A stretch of DNA of 64,000 bases from an uncultured Prevotella sp. GTDB lineage: Bacteria; Bacteroidota; Bacteroidia; Bacteroidales; Bacteroidaceae. Shown here in pieces: positions 1 through 8,510 of this stretch. Position numbers and translations under genes: made by a program. Under the pieces are notes generated by a model. It did no database searches and was not told the origin of the DNA. It was given only the letters and a program-made list of their open reading frames with translations. The stretch spans positions 47,021-111,020 of the forward strand of contig CAMJGE010000009.1 in the NCBI GenBank assembly GCA_946405145.1. The letters are read 5' to 3'. Every line of letters begins with the position of its first letter. Position 1 is the first letter of the stretch.

Positions 1-1775
1 CCCACCTTGATATGGCCCTCCTGGGTGTATTTCACCGCGTTGGTCACGAAGTTGGTGATCACCTGCTGCAGGCGCTCTTTGTCGAGGGTGGCGATCAGGG
101 AGGTGTAGGGGTTCTCTGTCACAAACTTCACCAGCGGACTCTCGACGCGCTGTGCCAGCGACTTGCAGATATCCTCGAAGTCCTTGGCAAAGTCGGTCTC
201 TACGGCATGGATATAGAGGGTACCGCCTTCGTCGATGGCGGATACGGCGAGGATGTCGTTGATAAGGCGCAGCAGCATGTCGCAGTTGTTCATGATCACG
301 CGCACGATCTCCAGTTTCTCCTCGGGTGTCTCCAGCATCGAGAGCACGTCGCTGAAGCCCACGATGGCATTCAGCGGGGTACGTATCTCGTGGGTCATGT
401 TCGCCATGAACACACTCTTCATCTGACCTGAGTTCTGGGCGCGCTCCGTCTCACGCTTCAGCTGCTCCTGCTTGTTGATGAGCGGCGTCACGTTACGGAT
501 GATACCATAGGTGCCCAGCTGCTTGCCGTCCTCATTGTGGTAGGGCACACTGTCGATGTAGTTCCACTGCAACTCGTCGGTATCGGAGAAGAAAGAGTGA
601 CAGAGGGCGAGCTCCGACTTGGGGTTCTGTAGCTTGATCTCGGGTTCGAGCAGATCATCCTTGAAGGTGCTCTGCACGAAGTGCTCGCGCAGCTCGTCGA
701 AGCCCATGGGCGTCATGGCATCCTTGAGCCCTTTGTAGAAGGTGACGGTCTTATTGGCAAAGGTGGTGCGCCAGAAGTGCATGTCACAGCTGTCCATCAG
801 GTACTGGATCTCATTCTCCAGGTTCTGTATCTCCTCATTGGCCTGTCGCAGTTCCAGACGGTTCTTCTTGCTCTGCATATAGAGCTCGCGCTCCTGTGTC
901 ATGTCGCGGATGGATAAGGTGATATACACCAGCTCCCCTTCCTTGTCGTAGATGGGGTGCACGCGCAACTCGGTATGGCAGTTCACGTCGCGCTCCAGAA
1001 TCACGCTCTTCGTACAGAGGTAGAGTTCTTCGATATGATGGTTCGACAGGATATCCCTGAAGGTGGGCATGTCGTAGATGGTCTTCTCGAAATAGAAGGG
1101 GTCGTCCTCCGACTGGAAATTCAGGATCTCGCGCATCCGCTGGTTGGCGGCGAGCAGATAACCGTCTTTGCCGTAGAACGCCAGACCCACCAGCGACTCC
1201 TCGAAGGTCTTGCGGTATTTATCCGACAGCTCCTTTTCTTCGCGCTCCTTCATGATATATTCTGTTTGGTCTGTCAGTGTGCAGAAGATATTCGTGGGCA
1301 TCTTCTGGCCCTCTATATACTCTGCCACTCCCTGGTCGAGCAGGTAGTGCCAGTTTCCTAACCCTAACTCTCTGCTGAGATCCCAGCGGAAGATGCACTC
1401 TGCCGTCTTGGCAGTGCCGTCGATGAGTGATATCAGGAAGTTACGGTAGAGCTCGCGATCGTCAGGATGCACATAGTTCAAACTCCTCTCGTAGCTCAGA
1501 CCTTCTTCTGGCAGCATGTCGCCATGCACGTTATACGACCAGCGCTCGCGCAGATCGAGTCTCACCACGAAGTTGCTGTTCTCGTCGAGGGTCTGCTGCA
1601 TGATGTCTCTGATATCCTTGTTCTCTTGCACGGTTTTACGGATACGAAGGATACTGATGCGATTGACCACCCACGAAATGATAAAGGCGATGGCCGCGAG
1701 TGCGACGATCGTGATCGAGACTGCGTCGAGGTCTCCGATGAAGAGGGGTGTGGTATATAGAAGGATTGTATTCAT
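1..1775 (-). CDS. PAS sensor histidine kinase, 3' end outside window
   Basis: Membrane-bound sensor kinase that would autophosphorylate on histidine and pass phosphate to a response regulator not in view. 591 codons are visible from the ATG at 1775. A single membrane segment (about residues 17-40) is followed by several PAS-like blocks, then an H-box reading MTHEIRTPLNA, and an N-box NFVTNAVKYT at the window edge. Both boxes look intact, so the visible part appears catalytically competent; the G boxes and any receiver domain lie beyond base 1. The start lies 9 nt after the stop of the upstream kinase-like gene (1785-3905), behind a purine-rich AAGAAGTG, which indicates one operon. The long open frames on the opposite strand here are shadows. 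Confidence 0.9.
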   Translation of the reverse strand, partial: MNTILLYTTPLFIGDLDAVSITIVALAAIAFIISWVVNRISILRIRKTVQENKDIRDIMQQTLDENSNFVVRLDLRERWSYNVHGDMLPEEGLSYERSLNYVHPDDRELYRNFLISLIDGTAKTAECIFRWDLSRELGLGNWHYLLDQGVAEYIEGQKMPTNIFCTLTDQTEYIMKEREEKELSDKYRKTFEESLVGLAFYGKDGYLLAANQRMREILNFQSEDDPFYFEKTIYDMPTFRDILSNHHIEELYLCTKSVILERDVNCHTELRVHPIYDKEGELVYITLSIRDMTQERELYMQSKKNRLELRQANEEIQNLENEIQYLMDSCDMHFWRTTFANKTVTFYKGLKDAMTPMGFDELREHFVQSTFKDDLLEPEIKLQNPKSELALCHSFFSDTDELQWNYIDSVPYHNEDGKQLGTYGIIRNVTPLINKQEQLKRETERAQNSGQMKSVFMANMTHEIRTPLNAIVGFSDVLSMLETPEEKLEIVRVIMNNCDMLLRLINDILAVSAIDEGGTLYIHAVETDFAKDFEDICKSLAQRVESPLVKFVTENPYTSLIATLDKERLQQVITNFVTNAVKYTQEGHIKV

Positions 1776-1784
1776 GTCACTTCT

Positions 1785-3905
1785 TTAGTTAATCATGTCT
1801 GTTTTCTTTTCTCTGCTCACCATCTCACAAGGTAAGATCACATAGCAGGTGGTGCCCTTGCCTTGTTCTGACTGTATTTCTATCTGTCCGCCCATCTGCT
1901 CGATCATCTCCTTGATGATGGCCAGGTCGAGACCAGTGCCGCTGACCTTGTTCTGGTCTTCCCTGACGAAGCGGTCGAAGATATGCGGGAGCATGTCCTT
2001 GCTGATGCCGTTGCCGGTATCTTCCGTCACGATGATGAGCTCATCGTGGTGGTATTCGTATTTCGCGCGCATCACGCCTTCCTTGGTGTAGCAGGCAGAG
2101 TAGGCGCAGAGCTTCTGGATCACGTCGCCGAGGTGCTGCTGGTCGATCTTCAGCACCAGATGGTTATAGGGATTGCTCACGATCGACTTCGCGTTCGTCT
2201 CCTGTGTGCTCCATCCCATATAGCACCAGCTGTCGAAGAGGGTGGCGAAGTCGGTATCTTCCTTGGTAAACTCCACCATCTTCGCGTCGAGCCTTGAGAT
2301 GAAGAGGATATCATTCACCAGGTTCAGCAGCTCGTCGGTGTTATGCTTGATCTGTTCTGCAAACACCGGCTCGTCTTCCACGTCGTGGGGACCGTTGAAG
2401 AGCTCTGCGAATCCTAACACGGCGTTCAGCGGTGTACGGATCTCGTAGCTCATGTTCAGCAGGAAGGTGTTCTTCAGCTCCTCTGTCTCCTGCGCCTTCT
2501 TCGTCTCTTCCCGCAGGCGCAACTCGGTATAGACCATCTCCGTCTCCTCGCGGAACATGCCGAAATAGTAGGTGACATTCCCTGCCTGGTCGGTCATGGG
2601 GATGAGACTGAAGTTCAGATACACGTCTCTGCCCTGTTTATCGCGGAGCACGGTGCGCAGCACCTCGGAGATGTTACCGGTCTTACCGCGGTCCATCCTC
2701 AGCATCAGTCCTTTGGCCCTGTCGCGGTCGGAAGGATGGATGAGTGTGATGCAGCGGATCTGCTGGAGCCTGTGCTGGGTCTTGTTCAGGTCGCTGTAGA
2801 TGTACAGCTCATGGCGCCTGGGGTGATAGGTAATCATCCTGACACCACTGGTGCGGAGCGTGTAGTTGATATTGCGGATATAAGCCTGTATCTGCTTGTT
2901 GGTCCGCCGCAGCAGCTGAGCCTCCTCTTCCTGTTTGTGGTGCGACTCCACCATCTCCGTGATGTTACGGCCGGCTGCCATCACACCGAGCAGCTTGCCT
3001 TTCTCGTCGTGCAGCGGCGTGAGGATAGCCTCGTAGTAGCACTTGCCGCCTAGTTTCATGTCGGGGATGCGCTCATCCTTGCTCTTCACGTCGTCGATGT
3101 CGGTGATCGACGACAGGCGGATGCTGTCGTGCAGCTCGTTGATGTCGATATGGCGGTAGGAGGGGATGTCGTTGAAGTGTACATGACGCTTCAGGAACCG
3201 CTCACGGTCGGCGATCATAAAGGTCTCGCAGGCTTTCTCATTCAGGTCCATCAGTCTGCCGTCAGCCCCATAAAAGATCATATCCACGAGTGAGGAGTTG
3301 AAGACGGTCTGATACTGCAGCGACAGACTCCGTGTCTTCTCGTCCCTGCGCTTGCTCTCGGTGATGTCGCGCTGGATGCCGAGCAGCACCTCGGGATGGT
3401 AGTGCTGGTCGCGCTTCAGCACGGAGATGCTGACCTCGTAGATCCGTTTGCCGTCGTGACTTTTCACCTCCAGCTTCTCCGTGAGACTGTTCTTCTGCAG
3501 CACGTCATTCAGGCACTGGCGCAGCACCTCGAAGTCCTCATGGTCATAGAACTGCGAGAAGTCGATGGGTGCAAGGTCGGTTCTGGAGACGGTCTCGCTG
3601 GAGAGCAGCGTAAAGATATGCTTCTTGTTGTAGGTCCATATCTGCGTCCTGTTGGCGTTCAGCACCAGCGCCAGGTGTGTGTTCAGCTGCTTGGCGCGGT
3701 TGTTCACCTCCTGTTCCTTGAAGTAATAGAGGCGGTTGGAGAAGATCATCACGAACACGCCTATCTGGAGTGCTGCCACCAGGTAGGCTGCCATGTGATG
3801 GGCGTCGGTCACGGCTTTCCAGCTCTCTGTCTGGGCATCAGCCATCAGAGAGAAGCACACCAGCACCAGCGTTGTAGTTATTCTAAGTCTTATAGTTCTG
3901 GGCAT
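1785..3905 (-). CDS. PAS sensor kinase-like protein with Tyr in place of the H-box His (probable pseudokinase)
   Basis: Histidine-kinase-like sensor of 706 aa. I chose the ATG at 3905 because it opens directly into a signal-peptide-like segment (MPRTIRLRITTTLVLVCFS); an ATG at 3968 is in frame but adds an atypical N-terminus. A second hydrophobic segment, about four PAS blocks, and a dimerisation/ATPase region follow. The H-box reads MSYEIRTPLNA, with Tyr (codon at 2447-2445) where the phospho-acceptor His belongs. The N-box region (LCAYSACYT) lacks the usual Asn residues and the G2 box reads GTGLDLA. The G1 box (DTGNGIS) is kept. Inference: it cannot autophosphorylate normally and may sense a signal and act on the intact kinase encoded just downstream. 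Family call is firm; loss of activity is inferred. Confidence 0.88.
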   Translation of the reverse strand: MPRTIRLRITTTLVLVCFSLMADAQTESWKAVTDAHHMAAYLVAALQIGVFVMIFSNRLYYFKEQEVNNRAKQLNTHLALVLNANRTQIWTYNKKHIFTLLSSETVSRTDLAPIDFSQFYDHEDFEVLRQCLNDVLQKNSLTEKLEVKSHDGKRIYEVSISVLKRDQHYHPEVLLGIQRDITESKRRDEKTRSLSLQYQTVFNSSLVDMIFYGADGRLMDLNEKACETFMIADRERFLKRHVHFNDIPSYRHIDINELHDSIRLSSITDIDDVKSKDERIPDMKLGGKCYYEAILTPLHDEKGKLLGVMAAGRNITEMVESHHKQEEEAQLLRRTNKQIQAYIRNINYTLRTSGVRMITYHPRRHELYIYSDLNKTQHRLQQIRCITLIHPSDRDRAKGLMLRMDRGKTGNISEVLRTVLRDKQGRDVYLNFSLIPMTDQAGNVTYYFGMFREETEMVYTELRLREETKKAQETEELKNTFLLNMSYEIRTPLNAVLGFAELFNGPHDVEDEPVFAEQIKHNTDELLNLVNDILFISRLDAKMVEFTKEDTDFATLFDSWCYMGWSTQETNAKSIVSNPYNHLVLKIDQQHLGDVIQKLCAYSACYTKEGVMRAKYEYHHDELIIVTEDTGNGISKDMLPHIFDRFVREDQNKVSGTGLDLAIIKEMIEQMGGQIEIQSEQGKGTTCYVILPCEMVSREKKTDMIN

Positions 3906-3972
3906 AAATTGGCAGGTTTTGGTGGCGAAATTACTCATTTTTTGCGAAACAACAAAGAAAATTGGCAAAATA

Positions 3973-4004
3973 TTTGGCGGATTGACAGAAAAACGCTACT
4001 TTTG
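3973..4004 (+). promoter_or_regulatory. Bacteroidetes promoter for frr
   Basis: TTTG at 3973-3976 and TACTTTTG at 3997-4004, separated by 20 bp, match the Bacteroidetes -33/-7 pattern. The frr start follows 32 nt downstream. Confidence 0.7.
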
Positions 4005-4036
4005 TCATCAGAAAAAGCTAAAACTTAGGTAAGATT

Positions 4037-4597
4037 ATGTTAGATGTAAAAGAAACTTTGAAGAAAAGCGAAGAGCGCATGGAGATGGCTGCGATGTTCC
4101 TTGAAGAGGAGCTGAACCGTGTCCGTGCCGGTCGTGCCAATGTGGCCATCCTCGATGGTGTCCGTGTTGAAGTGTATGGCAGTAAGGTGCCTCTGAACCA
4201 GGTGGCTAACGTCAGCGTGCCCGATCCCCGTACCATCGCCATCAAGCCTTGGGACCGTAAGGAGATCCGTAACATTGAGAAGGCCATCATGGACTCCGAT
4301 GTAGGCATCACGCCCGAGAACAATGGTGAGGTGATCCGTCTGAACATCCCTGTGCCCACAGAGGAGCGTCGTAAGGATCTGGTGAAGCAGTGTAATAAGA
4401 TTTGCGAGAAGGCCAAGGTGGAGGTGCGCAACGTGCGTGCCGATATCAAGGACAAGCTGAAGAAGGCGATCAAGGACGGTCTCTCAGAGGATAATGAGAA
4501 GGATGCAGAGCTGGAGCTTCAGAAACTTCATGATAAGTACATCAAGAAGCTCGACGACCTGATGGCAGCTAAGAACAAGGAGATCATGACGGTCTAA
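4037..4597 (+). CDS. frr: Ribosome recycling factor
   Basis: Cytoplasmic factor that, with EF-G, splits post-termination ribosomes. At 186 aa it has the usual family length and is collinear throughout: an N-terminal helix with EELNRVRAGRAN, the beta domain with VPDPRTIAIKPWD, and the C-terminal helices with IPVPTEERRKDLVKQ. It has its own promoter and is followed 15 nt later by rsgA, so the two ribosome-related genes probably form one transcript. The codon pattern is that of a highly expressed core gene. Confidence 0.98.
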   Translation: MLDVKETLKKSEERMEMAAMFLEEELNRVRAGRANVAILDGVRVEVYGSKVPLNQVANVSVPDPRTIAIKPWDRKEIRNIEKAIMDSDVGITPENNGEVIRLNIPVPTEERRKDLVKQCNKICEKAKVEVRNVRADIKDKLKKAIKDGLSEDNEKDAELELQKLHDKYIKKLDDLMAAKNKEIMTV

Positions 4598-4612
4598 ACA
4601 GATGGTGGCTCT

Positions 4613-5554
4613 TTGAAAGGACTGGTCATTAGGAATACAGGCAGCTGGTACACCGTTCTGACGGACGATGGCCAGCTGATTGATTGTAAAATCAAAGGTA
4701 ACTTCCGCCTGAAGGGTATCCGTTCCACCAACCCCGTTGCCGTGGGCGACAGGGTCACCATAACTCCTCCCCCTAACTTGGGGGAAGGCCGGGAAGGGGT
4801 CTTTATCACCGAGATCGAAGACCGCCGTAACTACATCATCCGCAAGTCGCAGAACCTCTCCAAGCAGAGCCATATCCTCGCGGCGAATGTCGATCAGGCG
4901 TCCCTGGTGGTGACCGTCAACTATCCCCAGACCTCCACCACCTTCATCGACCGCTTCCTGGCGTCAGCGGAGGCTTACCGGGTGCCCGTGGTCCTCATCT
5001 TCAACAAGACCGACTTGCTCGATGCCGACGAGCTTCGCTACCAGCAGATGATGGTGCAGCTCTACGAGACCGTCGGTTACACCTGCCGTCAGATCTCTGC
5101 CGCTACGGGGGATGGCGTTGAGGCGCTGCGCCCCCTGCTCGAAGGCAGGATCACCCTGCTCAGCGGCAACAGTGGGGTGGGGAAGTCCACCCTCATCAAT
5201 CAGCTGGTGCCCGATGCCAACCTGCGCACCGCCGAGATCTCCGATGCCCATAACCTCGGACAGCACACCACCACCTTCTCGGAGATGATTCCCATGGGTG
5301 GCGGCTGGATCATCGACACGCCGGGCATCAAGGGCTTCGGCACCTTCGACATCGAGCCCGAGGAGCTCACCGGCTACTTCCCCGAGATCTTCCGATTCTC
5401 GAAAGACTGCCGCTTCTCCAACTGCACCCACACCCACGAACCGGGCTGTGCGGTGCTCAAGGCACTCGAGGACCACTATATCGCCCAGAGCCGTTATCAG
5501 TCGTATCTCTCTATGATGGACGACAAGGAAGAAGGCAAATACAGAGAAAAATGA
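4613..5554 (+). CDS. rsgA: Ribosome small-subunit GTPase RsgA
   Basis: Circularly permuted GTPase that acts in late 30S subunit maturation (313 aa). It has an N-terminal OB fold, then G4 (NKTD, 131-134), G1 (GNSGVGKST, 185-193) and G3 (DTPG, 235-238) in permuted order. A C-terminal zinc site follows (C266, C271, H273, C279). The start is TTG at 4613; no better ATG precedes the conserved OB fold. The OB fold contains [11 protein letters not shown] (about 52-62), encoded by a GC-rich palindromic repeat and not typical of the family. The stop overlaps the next gene by 4 nt (ATGA). Confidence 0.96.
   Translation: MKGLVIRNTGSWYTVLTDDGQLIDCKIKGNFRLKGIRSTNPVAVGDRVTITPPPNLGEGREGVFITEIEDRRNYIIRKSQNLSKQSHILAANVDQASLVVTVNYPQTSTTFIDRFLASAEAYRVPVVLIFNKTDLLDADELRYQQMMVQLYETVGYTCRQISAATGDGVEALRPLLEGRITLLSGNSGVGKSTLINQLVPDANLRTAEISDAHNLGQHTTTFSEMIPMGGGWIIDTPGIKGFGTFDIEPEELTGYFPEIFRFSKDCRFSNCTHTHEPGCAVLKALEDHYIAQSRYQSYLSMMDDKEEGKYREK
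4764..4800. repeat. GC-rich palindromic repeat inside rsgA
   Basis: CTCCCCC and GGGGGAAG arms around a short loop, followed by GGCCGGGAAGGGG. It resembles the palindromes at 7421, 25919, 28497, 50173 and 57931. It is a multiple of three in effect, so the rsgA frame stays open. Confidence 0.65.
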
Positions 5555-6570
5555 ATAGGGTTGTGATCATATTCTTGATGGTGTTGCAGGCAGCTGTGCT
5601 GTCCGCACAGGAGCCGCTGCCCAAGCTGCAGACCACACTGAAGAAAGGGCTGGATAAGGTAGAGACCTATATCGACTCTTCTACGGTAAAGAATATGGAC
5701 CTGGTGTATGTCGAACGACCGGAGCGCCCCTGGGCGGTGGAACTGCGCACCGATGCCAATGAGACAACAGTGAGGATGCACACCGACTTCGACTTCCTGG
5801 ACGGCACGCATGCAGGGGTCAGCTCTTCGTCGAGCAACGGCTTCTCCATGTCGTTAGGTGCCTGGGTGGGCTATCGTGGCTATGGCTTCGGATGGTCAAA
5901 AGAGTTGACAGGCGGCGACGGAACCACCTTCTCCCTGAGTGCCTCTGGGCGCAGCTATGGTGCCAACTTCCGCATCCGTTCCTATCACAGCAGCATGCCG
6001 GAGTTCCTTTCCACGACAAAAGATCCCATCAAGGTGCGCTCGCTCTTCCTCGACGGTTACTACCTCTTCAACAGCAAGCGCTTCTCTTATTCCGCCGCCT
6101 ACGATCAGTCGCTCATCCAGCGTCTCTCTGCGGGAACGCCGTTGGTGGGCGCCATGTATCATCACAGCAGTGTGAACTACAGTGCCGATCCCAACTGGGA
6201 TTGGGCTTATTTCATGCGGGGCATCAGAAAGGTGAAGTTCACCCAGGCGAGTGTGGGAGCGGGCTATGCCTATAACTGGGTACCGGCGCACGGCTGGCTC
6301 TTCAGCATCCTCGCCATGCCCATGATCACCCTGTATAACCGCACCTCTCTCTATTATGACGATGTCACGACGGCGGCACTGGAAGACGAATACATCACCC
6401 CTAATAAGGTGACGTGGAACTTCAACGCCCGTCTGGCGGTGGTCTATAACTGGCAGCGCCTCTATCTGCGTGTCTATGGCCATTTCAACCGTTTCAACTT
6501 TGGCACCGACGAGGTGTGGGGCCATCTCTATGACTGGAAAGTGTATGCAGCGCTCGGATTTAGATTCTAA
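5551..6570 (+). CDS. DUF4421 family predicted outer-membrane protein
   Basis: Secreted protein of 339 aa with a clear signal peptide ending near AQE (about residue 20). The rest consists of alternating aromatic and polar strands (for example [20 protein letters not shown]) and ends in ALGFRF, with the terminal Phe typical of outer-membrane beta-barrels. I recognise this as the DUF4421 family of Bacteroidetes; its function is unknown. It is translationally coupled to rsgA by an ATGA overlap and overlaps the mnmA start by 26 nt, so the cluster is very compact. Confidence 0.85.
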   Translation: MNRVVIIFLMVLQAAVLSAQEPLPKLQTTLKKGLDKVETYIDSSTVKNMDLVYVERPERPWAVELRTDANETTVRMHTDFDFLDGTHAGVSSSSSNGFSMSLGAWVGYRGYGFGWSKELTGGDGTTFSLSASGRSYGANFRIRSYHSSMPEFLSTTKDPIKVRSLFLDGYYLFNSKRFSYSAAYDQSLIQRLSAGTPLVGAMYHHSSVNYSADPNWDWAYFMRGIRKVKFTQASVGAGYAYNWVPAHGWLFSILAMPMITLYNRTSLYYDDVTTAALEDEYITPNKVTWNFNARLAVVYNWQRLYLRVYGHFNRFNFGTDEVWGHLYDWKVYAALGFRF

Positions 6571-7684
6571 ACGTATCGCCGTCCTGCTCTCAGGCGGTGT
6601 CGATAGCAGTGTGGTGGTGTACGAGTTCGCCCGACTCGGACTTCACCCCGATTGCTTCTATATCAAGATAGGTCCAGAGGACGATAAGGAGTGGGACTGT
6701 TCCTCGGAGGAGGATCTCGAGATGGCGACGGCTGTGGCGCATAAGTATGGCTGCCGACTGGAGGTCGTCGATTGTCACCGTGAGTACTGGGATCAGGTCA
6801 CGCGCTACACCATGGAGAAGGTGCGTGCGGGCTTTACGCCCAACCCCGATGTGATGTGCAACCGTCTCATCAAGTTCGGTGCCTTCGATGAGAAGCGAGG
6901 TCATGACTACGACCTCATTGCCACAGGCCACTATGCCCAGACAGAGGTCGATGAGAACGGCTGGAAGTGGCTCGTCACCAGTCCTGACCCCGTGAAGGAC
7001 CAGACCGACTTCCTCGCGCAGATCTACGACTGGCAGTTGCGCAAGGCCATCTTCCCCATTGGTCATTACGTCAAGGACGAGGTGCGAGAGATAGCCGAGC
7101 GGGAACATCTGGTGAATGCCAGGCGCAAGGACTCGCAGGGCATCTGTTTCTTGGGTAAGATCAACTACAACGACTATATTCGTCGTTACCTCGGTGAACA
7201 GCCGGGTGATGTCATCGAGCTGGAGACCGGTCGTCGCATCGGTGAGCATCGTGGACTCTGGTTCCATACCATCGGCCAGCGCAAAGGCATGGGCTTCTCC
7301 GGAGGTCCTTGGTTTGTTGTCAAAAAGGATGTCTCCAACAATGTGCTCTATGTCTCGCACGGCTACAATCCTGCATCTGCCTATAAGTCGGATTTTCCGA
7401 TCCATGACATGCATTGGCTCACCCCCCAGCCCCCTCAAGGGGGTGCAGGCCTCCCGGATTCCTTGAATCCCAGGCTCCCAGGCTCTTTGTCACCCAGGCT
7501 CCCTGTCACCTTCAAGATACGCCATACCCCTGAGTACCTCCCCGGCACCCTGGAGCAGACCGCTCCCGACACCTTCGTCATCCACTCCGACACCCCCATC
7601 CACGGCGTCGCCCCCGGGCAGTTTTGTGTCATCTACGACTCCGATCATCACAAATGCCTCGGCTCCGCGGAGATTACAATCTAA
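6545..7684 (+). CDS. mnmA: tRNA-specific 2-thiouridylase MnmA
   Basis: Cytoplasmic enzyme that installs the 2-thio group on U34 of tRNAs for Lys, Glu and Gln (379 aa). It has the PP-loop SGGVDSS (16-22), the catalytic Cys in NPDVMCN (C105), the second active-site Cys in SQGICF (C201) and the GQRKGMG motif. I start it at ATG 6545, within the end of the DUF4421 gene; the upstream in-frame extension has no family character. Residues about 293-321, rich in Pro, Gly and Leu, are encoded by a GC-rich repeat between the central and C-terminal domains. That makes the protein some 30 residues longer than usual at this loop. Confidence 0.95.
   Translation: MQRSDLDSKRIAVLLSGGVDSSVVVYEFARLGLHPDCFYIKIGPEDDKEWDCSSEEDLEMATAVAHKYGCRLEVVDCHREYWDQVTRYTMEKVRAGFTPNPDVMCNRLIKFGAFDEKRGHDYDLIATGHYAQTEVDENGWKWLVTSPDPVKDQTDFLAQIYDWQLRKAIFPIGHYVKDEVREIAEREHLVNARRKDSQGICFLGKINYNDYIRRYLGEQPGDVIELETGRRIGEHRGLWFHTIGQRKGMGFSGGPWFVVKKDVSNNVLYVSHGYNPASAYKSDFPIHDMHWLTPQPPQGGAGLPDSLNPRLPGSLSPRLPVTFKIRHTPEYLPGTLEQTAPDTFVIHSDTPIHGVAPGQFCVIYDSDHHKCLGSAEITI
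7421..7510. repeat. GC-rich palindrome plus short direct repeats inside mnmA
   Basis: CACCCCCCAGCCCCCTCAAGGGGGTG is palindromic at its core. It is followed by at least three copies of CCCAGGCT between 7468 and 7503. The block keeps the reading frame and encodes a Pro/Gly/Leu-rich loop. Confidence 0.65.
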
Positions 7685-7734
7685 TGCCTTAAGATTGTAA
7701 TCTCTTACATATCATGTAAGGTAATGTTTTTTTT
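7671..7734 (+). terminator. Double-hairpin terminator after mnmA
   Basis: A perfect 12-bp inverted repeat (AGATTACAATCT at 7671-7682 and its complement at 7692-7703) overlaps the mnmA stop codon. A second stem (CTTACAT / ATGTAAG, 7704-7720) and a run of eight T (7727-7734) follow. Confidence 0.75.
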
Positions 7735-8423
7735 ACTATCGCCATCTTGTTCATTTTCTTTCTGTCGCCAGAAAGTTTAGAGTCCCCAAGAGGGGACGGC
7801 TATAATGCAGGGGTATTCTTTTTCTTTCGTCACCGAAAGAGAAAGAATCAAAAAGAAAGGTGCGAAAACGTCCTGAGCTCGGAGGCCGGAACACAAATCC
7901 TTCAAATCGCTCAATGAACTCGCTACGCTCAGACAGCATTTCGCATTTCGTTGCTCAGATTGCTATTCGCAATCAGAGACTCAATTATGATTCAAAGGAT
8001 TTGCATTCCTCTAAAGACCTCCTCGTGCGGAATGTTTTCGAGGAGCTACCGCGACGACTAGCGTTTAGCGTAGTCGGCGTAAGAAAAAACATGGCGAACC
8101 CTGAGCGTAAGCGAAGGGCAAAGGCCCGAGAGCCATACCAAAACTTTGATGGAGAGAGCCAGCTCTCGGAATCAACTAAGCCCCTTGCCAAAGATTGGCG
8201 AGGGGTTTGGGGAGTGGTCTGAAGCCCCTTCTTATGAAGAAGGGGTTGGGGTTGATGGAGGTCTTGCAGCTCAGCTGCATAAAGAATGAAGAATGGGTTC
8301 TTTCTTGCGTCCCGTTGGTAGCAAGCGTCACCCTTCGGGATGCCGAGCGCAGTCGCTTCGCTTTGTGAAAGCGAGCAATATATCACATATTATATATCAA
8401 ATTAATGATTTATCAAATAATAA
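7735..8423. other. Gene-free, hairpin-rich intergenic mosaic
   Basis: No convincing gene in about 690 bp. It contains several hairpins: GTCCCC/GGGGAC at 7783-7798; CTTTCG/CGAAAG within an A/T-rich frame near 7823-7838; and CCCCTTCTT/AAGAAGGGG near 8224-8245. The stretch GGTTTGGGGAGTGGTCTGAAGCCC near 8204 recurs with small changes near 28578. A 120-codon open frame at 7860-8222 runs through these repeats and has no protein character. Confidence 0.6.
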
Positions 8424-8455
8424 TTTGGTAAATTCAAAAAATTAATTTACCTTTG
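8424..8455 (+). promoter_or_regulatory. Promoter of the exopolysaccharide export genes
   Basis: TTTG at 8424-8427 and TACCTTTG at 8448-8455 with 20 bp between. The sequence after the -33 element (GTAAATTCAA) recurs in the vapD promoter and in part upstream of the Panacea gene. Confidence 0.75.
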
Positions 8456-8510
8456 TACGCAAAAAATAACCGTTAAGGAAAAGGGAATTTTAGAAAATAG
8501 CTATTTAGTA

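Noticed and set aside
3396..4028. 210-codon open frame on the plus strand
   Set aside because: It is antisense to the pseudokinase gene and contains the frr promoter.
7860..8222. 120-codon open frame on the plus strand
   Set aside because: It runs through intergenic hairpins and repeats, with no conserved protein pattern.
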